Origin: Calothrix sp. PCC 7103
GTDB lineage: Bacteria; Cyanobacteriota; Cyanobacteriia; Cyanobacteriales; Nostocaceae
Length of the DNA: 64,000 nucleotides
Direction: 5' to 3'
NCBI RefSeq assembly: GCF_000331305.1
Contig: NZ_KB217478.1
Span: forward strand, 5,491,595 to 5,555,594
Part shown: positions 59,663-64,000 of the stretch, piece by piece
Layout: the number at the start of each line of letters is the position of its first letter
Position numbering within the stretch: the stretch's first letter is position 1
Notes under the pieces: generated by a model
Told to the model about the DNA's origin: nothing
Databases searched by the model: none
The model's input: the letters and a program-made list of their open reading frames with translations, nothing else
Program-made: the position numbers and the translations under genes

Positions 59663-60203
59663 ATAAAAATTAGTTTATAAGTAGTCATATTCGTTTGCGC
59701 GCGGATTTGTAAACGGTATAGATGTACAGATCGTAAATTGAGTGCATCTACAAAATTTATTTATATCAAGTTTTTTGTGAAATGCTATTACATATAACGT
59801 CTCTACAGAATTTATTCGGTGCTGTTAATAATCCGTAGTTATCGTTGTAACAGCACTTTCTGTAAAGGTGCCTCTGTGCGGGGATCAGATATACTGTTGC
59901 AACAATAAAGTAATCAGCGTTTTAAGCGGAACTTCACCTTAAGTAAAAACAGCTAACTTCTATTCAGAGACAGAGTTTGAAAGTTTTTGATTCGCCCTTA
60001 AGTACAAATTGTCAAAGGGGCAAGCGCCATGTGAACTTGAGACGTTGACCCCCTGTTTTTATACTACCTCATATGTACCGATAGCTCTAAAACTTACATG
60101 GGCACACATTTTCTTGCGCCAAAAGCTGAGTTTTTTATGTAGCAAGGATTTTAGAGGTATTTATTACATAAAAACAAATTAAGTTCATATAAAGTATTAT
60201 CTT
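59663..60203. other. Gene-free stretch with possible structured RNA
   Basis: 540 bp. GTGCTGTTA near 59819 pairs with TAACAGCAC near 59850; AAGGTG near 59864 with CACCTT near 59938; and GGGGCAA near 60018 with TTGACCCC near 60049, followed by TGTTTTTA. The succession of stems ending in a T-run resembles a non-coding RNA of about 240 nt, but no known family was recognised. Confidence 0.35.
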
Positions 60204-60476
60204 CTACTTTTCTGTAGGGTTTAACGCCAGCTGCAAGTTAATAAAATCCTGTGCTTTTTGCATAGCAAATTCAAACTCAACCTTAATGCTTTCCTTTGTG
60301 GAGTATTCAACAACTCCACATACTTCCACATCTTCACTATAGAACATCAGATTTTTACCTTCTTGTAACAAGACTTTCTGATAAGCTAAATCTGAAATAG
60401 TTCCAGTACAGTTAAGACGCAATCTGCCTTTATAATCGGCATTATGGAAATCAGCAAAAACTTTTGCTTGATTCAT
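60204..60476 (-). CDS. Small hypothetical protein
   Basis: 90 residues from the ATG at 60476, fixed by AAAGGAGG with 7 bases of spacing; upstream in-frame ATGs would place the ribosome-binding site inside the coding region. Beginning MNQAKVFADFHNADYKGRLR, then LNCTGTISDLAYQKVLLQEG and YSEDVEVCGVVEYST. I recall similar small cyanobacterial proteins whose end normally carries a Trp-rich motif; that end is replaced here by a helix (EFEFAMQKAQDFINLQ). Function unknown. Confidence 0.6.
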   Translation of the reverse strand: MNQAKVFADFHNADYKGRLRLNCTGTISDLAYQKVLLQEGKNLMFYSEDVEVCGVVEYSTKESIKVEFEFAMQKAQDFINLQLALNPTEK

Positions 60477-60552
60477 GCTCATACCTCCTTTGTTCATTTA
60501 TTATATACTTGAGTAAGCAAAGTTATGCTAAGAAAGTTAGGTATGAAAGGTT

Positions 60553-60578
60553 AAGATGCTTCGTGCCTCAGCATGACA
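60553..60578. repeat. AGATGCTTCGTGCCTCAGCA copy
   Basis: Single copy of the repeat also present twice at 25772-25830. Confidence 0.8.
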
Positions 60579-60614
60579 CAAGTCTAGATTTTACACATTT
60601 GCAGTATAAGCATT

Positions 60615-62000
60615 TTAAATTAATTTTTCCAAACTAAGCTGTAAATCCTTTGTTAAATCAGCTACCGCAAGTCTGGCGCCACTACGACTGCCTTTATATT
60701 CTGGATATCTATCAGAAACAGATATTGGCTCACCGATAGTAATTAAAGCTCTTTGTTTACCTAAATTTGGGCGCCTTTGAGTATCGCTTCCAATAATTCG
60801 TGTTACCATTTCCCATAAAATTAGTAGAGTTTCAGCGAAGCGTTCGGGTGTGGGATTTTCTCGTACATAACTGCCTGTAACAGCAACGAAACTTTCAACT
60901 ACGCGCATGTGCCACATTCGCATATTGGCTTCAAGAGCAGCACGATTGCCTAAACCTTTTTCTACAACAGATAATGTTTTAATATCTTTAAAATCTTCTC
61001 TAAAAATGCAGTTCCAGCCAGCTTGCTCGACTCTTCGGCATCTATCGTTTAAACTACCTTTGGGTTGTAATTTAAAAAAGTCTTCTGCTACTTGTAATAT
61101 TACATCTAATAATGCACGTAACCGCGCGGCGATAGCTTCATTTTTATCGCCTGGTAATTCGGCGCCATCGTTTGTTGATAATTTACAGTGGTAGAACTTA
61201 GTATAAAAATTTTCCATTATTGACAGTAAATGTTCTGCTAAACGCAACAGTCGAGCGTAAAGGTCGTTGATAGAGACGCGATTAATCACGTCTCTACATT
61301 CGTTGTTGGATAGCCCGCTTTTTGCTTCGAGTTCGGTGAGTAAATCATTAATGGCATCCCACGGTTCGGTTACATAACTATATTTAATTCCAACTGGTAA
61401 TATTACAACTTGTTCGGTGCGTCCAGCTTTCTGTAAATCTTCAGCGCACCAAAACGCCATTTGCGAAATTCCTGGTTCGAGTGGACTAACTATTTCTGAC
61501 AAACCATTTGTAGCACCTTCCGGCGCCGCTGCCATTGGAAAAGCTCCGTTTACGAATAAATCGCGTGCGCTTCTAAGTCCCGTCCAATCTGCTTTGCCAC
61601 GTTGTATTGGTGTTCCTCCCAAATGCTGCAATATCCAGCCCATGTGGGCGCCTGCCCAAAGTGGAATGCCTCGGTCGTAGATACAATGAGCGTGAATAGG
61701 CGCCGTGAATTTAATGCCTTTATGGCGTGCGACTTCTGGTACGATTCGAGAAAACAAGTACCCTAATGCGATTGGGTCATCGGTTTTGGGGTGGCGAAAT
61801 GCTAACATAAAACGGATTTTTCCCGCTTGAAACTGGTGGTACAAGTCTACTAATGTTTTAACATTTTCGGCTTCGACCTGAGTGAGTGAGGTTTGCGCGC
61901 GCATCCACAGTGGTAGCAGCAAATGAGTAATACGCAAAAACTGGCGATTATACTTTGGCTGGATAAATTCGAGAGGTGGTTGTGCTTGGTACATAAACAT
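60615..62000 (-). CDS. Lysophospholipid acyltransferase family protein with an in-frame repeat insertion
   Basis: 461 residues. PlsC-like acyltransferase: the RHPKTDDP motif near residue 70 serves as the H(x4)D block, GGTPIQRGKADW and PEGATNGLSE as later blocks. It probably transfers an acyl chain to a lysophospholipid or glycerol derivative at the membrane. Bases 61271-61296 are a copy of the 28-bp palindrome family, read in frame, encoding CRDVINRVSIN at about residues 235-245 between two helices. This stays open, so the protein is probably functional with a surface loop made of repeat. A start two codons later (MYQAQPP) is possible. Confidence 0.8.
   Translation of the reverse strand: MFMYQAQPPLEFIQPKYNRQFLRITHLLLPLWMRAQTSLTQVEAENVKTLVDLYHQFQAGKIRFMLAFRHPKTDDPIALGYLFSRIVPEVARHKGIKFTAPIHAHCIYDRGIPLWAGAHMGWILQHLGGTPIQRGKADWTGLRSARDLFVNGAFPMAAAPEGATNGLSEIVSPLEPGISQMAFWCAEDLQKAGRTEQVVILPVGIKYSYVTEPWDAINDLLTELEAKSGLSNNECRDVINRVSINDLYARLLRLAEHLLSIMENFYTKFYHCKLSTNDGAELPGDKNEAIAARLRALLDVILQVAEDFFKLQPKGSLNDRCRRVEQAGWNCIFREDFKDIKTLSVVEKGLGNRAALEANMRMWHMRVVESFVAVTGSYVRENPTPERFAETLLILWEMVTRIIGSDTQRRPNLGKQRALITIGEPISVSDRYPEYKGSRSGARLAVADLTKDLQLSLEKLI
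61271..61296. repeat. 28-bp-type palindrome inside a coding region
   Basis: TAGAGACGCGATTAATCACG then TCTCTA. Identical in form to 20274-20301 and 21351-21378, but lying within the acyltransferase gene and in frame. Confidence 0.85.
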
Positions 62001-62077
62001 TGGGAAATCTAAAATTTAAAATATTTGCTTTAAACTTAACCGAGAACGAAATCAACTATAGCTAAAAGGGGACAACG

Positions 62078-63883
62078 ATGCGACTGTCACAAATGTTATT
62101 CGTCACGCTTAGAGATGACCCAGCGGATGCTGAGATTCCTAGTCATAAATTGTTACTTCGCGCAGGTTATATTCGTCGCATCGGTGCTGGACTTTATGCG
62201 TACATGCCTTTGATGTGGCGGGTATTGCAAAAGGTTTCTCAGATAGTGCGCGAAGAAATGAATGCTACTGGCGCCCAAGAATGTCTTTTACCACAATTGC
62301 AGCCTGCGGAATTGTGGAAAGAGTCGGGACGTTGGGATACATACACTAAAGCTGAGGGTATCATGTTTGCCCTTACCGATAGACGCGATAGTCAGGTAGC
62401 TTTGGGTCCTACGCACGAAGAAGTTATTACGTATGTAGCGCGCGATATGATTCGTTCGTACCGTCAGTTACCTCAGCACCTTTATCAAATACAAACCAAG
62501 TTCCGCGATGAAATTCGGCCTCGCTTTGGGTTAATGCGGGGACGCGAGTTTATTATGAAGGATGGCTACTCGTTCCATGCTGACGAGGAAAGTTTGAAAA
62601 AAACCTACCAAGATATGTACCAAGCGTACAGTAATATGCTGCGTCGCTCTGGTTTGGCGTTTCGTCCAGTTGAAGCAGACTCAGGCGCCATTGGTGGAAG
62701 TGGTTCAACCGAATTTATGGTACTCGCCGAAGCTGGAGAGGACGAAGTACTTTACACTGAAGATGGGCAATATGCTGCAAACGTTGAAAAAGCAGTTTCA
62801 TTACCTGCCGATGCAGAACCTTCACCTTTTACAAGTTACGAAAAAGTTGAAACACCAGGAACCGAGACAATAGAAAAAATGTGTACGTTCCTCAAGTGTT
62901 CTCCTACCAACGTCGTCAAAAACGTTTTATATCAAGCTTCTTACGACAACGGCATGACGGTACTGGTATTAGTAAATATCCGTGGCGACCAAGAAGTTAA
63001 CGAAGTAAAATTACAAAACGAATTAACCAAGGTTGCTTCCCAATATGGCGCCAGTGCATTATTAAAGCTAGTCGTTCCCGATGCCGACGCACAATCAAAA
63101 TGGGCGGCAAAAGCTTTACCATTGGGTTATATTGCACCTGATATAACAGACGACCATATAAAATCAGCTAAAGATATTGCGCCAAAGTTTTTACGCTTGG
63201 TCGATAAAACTGCTGTTGACTTGAAAAACTTTGCCACAGGCGCCGATACTGCTGGATACCATGTTGTTGGCGCCAATTGGAATCAGCAAATAAAATTACC
63301 AGACATCACCGTAGATGTGCGTAAAGCGAGACCAGGAGACAGGGCAGTACATAACCCACAGCAAATAATTCAAAGCGCAAGGGGTATCGAAGTAGGTCAT
63401 ATATTCCAACTAGGAACTAAGTACTCGCAAGCAATGGGCGCCACATATACCAACGAACAAGGAGAAGAAAAACCCCTTATTATGGGATGTTACGGTGTGG
63501 GAGTTTCCAGACTGGCACAATCAGCAGTTGAACAATCTTACGATAAAGACGGAATAATTTTCCCCGTAGCAATAGCACCTTATCACGCCATTATTTGCAT
63601 ACCCAACATCAGCGACGCCAAACAAGTCGAAGCAGCAGAACAACTCTACACAGAACTTAACCAAGCTGGTGTAGAAACATTGCTAGACGATAGAAACGAA
63701 CGCGCGGGTGTTAAATTCAAAGATGCCGATTTAATAGGCATACCTTTTAGAATAGTCACAGGTAAAGCATTAGCAAATGGCAAAGTTGAACTAGTGCAGC
63801 GCAAAACCAAAGAATCACAAGAAATAGCAGTTGAAGATGTCGTATCAACCTTAAAACAATGGGTTGAAGAAGCAATCAAATAA
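62078..63883 (+). CDS. proS: Prolyl-tRNA synthetase
   Basis: Charges tRNA-Pro with proline. Bacterial-type ProS of 601 residues: the start [20 protein letters not shown], class II motif 2 ([20 protein letters not shown]), a YbaK-like editing domain inserted at about 225-385 ([20 protein letters not shown] and [14 protein letters not shown]), motif 3 ([14 protein letters not shown]) and the C-terminal anticodon-binding domain. All parts are present. It contains seven GGCGCC, consistent with a native gene. Two repeat copies follow its stop. Confidence 0.97.
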   Translation: MRLSQMLFVTLRDDPADAEIPSHKLLLRAGYIRRIGAGLYAYMPLMWRVLQKVSQIVREEMNATGAQECLLPQLQPAELWKESGRWDTYTKAEGIMFALTDRRDSQVALGPTHEEVITYVARDMIRSYRQLPQHLYQIQTKFRDEIRPRFGLMRGREFIMKDGYSFHADEESLKKTYQDMYQAYSNMLRRSGLAFRPVEADSGAIGGSGSTEFMVLAEAGEDEVLYTEDGQYAANVEKAVSLPADAEPSPFTSYEKVETPGTETIEKMCTFLKCSPTNVVKNVLYQASYDNGMTVLVLVNIRGDQEVNEVKLQNELTKVASQYGASALLKLVVPDADAQSKWAAKALPLGYIAPDITDDHIKSAKDIAPKFLRLVDKTAVDLKNFATGADTAGYHVVGANWNQQIKLPDITVDVRKARPGDRAVHNPQQIIQSARGIEVGHIFQLGTKYSQAMGATYTNEQGEEKPLIMGCYGVGVSRLAQSAVEQSYDKDGIIFPVAIAPYHAIICIPNISDAKQVEAAEQLYTELNQAGVETLLDDRNERAGVKFKDADLIGIPFRIVTGKALANGKVELVQRKTKESQEIAVEDVVSTLKQWVEEAIK

Positions 63884-63898
63884 CATCTTGTGAGATAT

Positions 63899-63974
63899 CT
63901 TGTGGAACAGGCATCCCTGCCTGTTTAATCTATTTTAATTTATAAGGGACGGGCAAGGATGCCCATCCCACAAG
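63899..63974. repeat. Inverted pair of CTTGTGG...CCTGCC palindromes
   Basis: Forward copy TTGTGGAACAGGCATCCCTG at 63899-63927 and reverse copy GGGACGGGCAAGGATGCCCA at 63945-63974. Together they can form a long hairpin behind proS. Confidence 0.75.
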
Positions 63975-64000
63975 ACACAAGAAATATTAACTTTGAACTC

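Overview
The window comes from a cyanobacterium, most likely a filamentous heterocyst-forming one (Nostocales). The grounds are the fbp-tal-zwf-opcA oxidative pentose phosphate operon, the B12-dependent class II ribonucleotide reductase, DUF4079, DUF1997 and CAAD/CURT1 proteins, a glycine-rich RRM protein, PAS-rich histidine kinases with the HEINNPVNF box, and GTGCTGA-type heptamer repeats between genes. Base composition is AT-rich, by eye about 40% GC. The usual cyanobacterial palindrome HIP1 (GCGATCGC) was not seen at all. Instead the hexamer GGCGCC occurs about 100 times (roughly 4 expected), so this genome appears to use an alternate highly iterated palindrome.

Layout. 0-4.7 kb: a PD-(D/E)XK nuclease, a GNAT acetyltransferase, DUF4079 and DUF1997 proteins, an atypical SDR protein and S-formylglutathione hydrolase. 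4.7-12.0 kb (minus strand): rbp, then fbp-tal-zwf-opcA, then cbiA; G6PDH keeps Cys187 and Cys445, the pair used for thioredoxin control in Anabaena. 12.0-16.1 kb: an accessory segment with a possible small structured RNA and a compact operon of an uncharacterised C2-like protein, an EAD1-trypsin protease and a free EAD1 adaptor, preceded by two overlapping small genes. I regard this operon as the best candidate for an undescribed conflict or cell-death system. 16.1-25.7 kb: nrdJ, a PPOX flavoprotein, a VKOR-like protein, two decayed copies of one gene around a Uma2 nuclease, cysE, DUF1338, a histidine kinase and a ribbon-helix-helix regulator.

25.8-33.3 kb: a block of repeat-rich and stress-type envelope proteins: a 1052-residue membrane protein with about seven 97-residue repeats, divergent from a three-unit glycine-zipper stress protein with a very recent internal duplication, a BON lipoprotein, a CURT1-like protein and an acidic hydrophilic protein. 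33.3-39.0 kb: metallophosphoesterase, lipid kinase, hemC and glgA. 39.3-40.9 kb: a lone TnpB element whose RuvC glutamate appears to have moved to the alternate, Fanzor-like position. 40.9-50.7 kb: an M23 peptidase, an SH3/peptidoglycan-binding protein, a dead cupin gene, a flavin monooxygenase plus tryptophanase pair (possible indole chemistry) and a large PAS/GAF histidine kinase; most of 42.9-49.4 kb is nearly free of GGCGCC. 50.9-58.7 kb: wecB, a small membrane protein, pilT, a KaiB-domain protein, Uma2, two tandem methyltransferase paralogues and a secreted protein. 58.7-64.0 kb: a RelE/ParE toxin-antitoxin pair, a small hypothetical gene, an acyltransferase whose coding region holds an in-frame copy of a dispersed palindrome, and proS.

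Dispersed short palindromes are plentiful; at least five families were recognised, two with copies lying inside or at the broken end of genes. No rRNA, tRNA or CRISPR array was found. All calls rest on reading the sequence and on recalled family knowledge; no database search was run.
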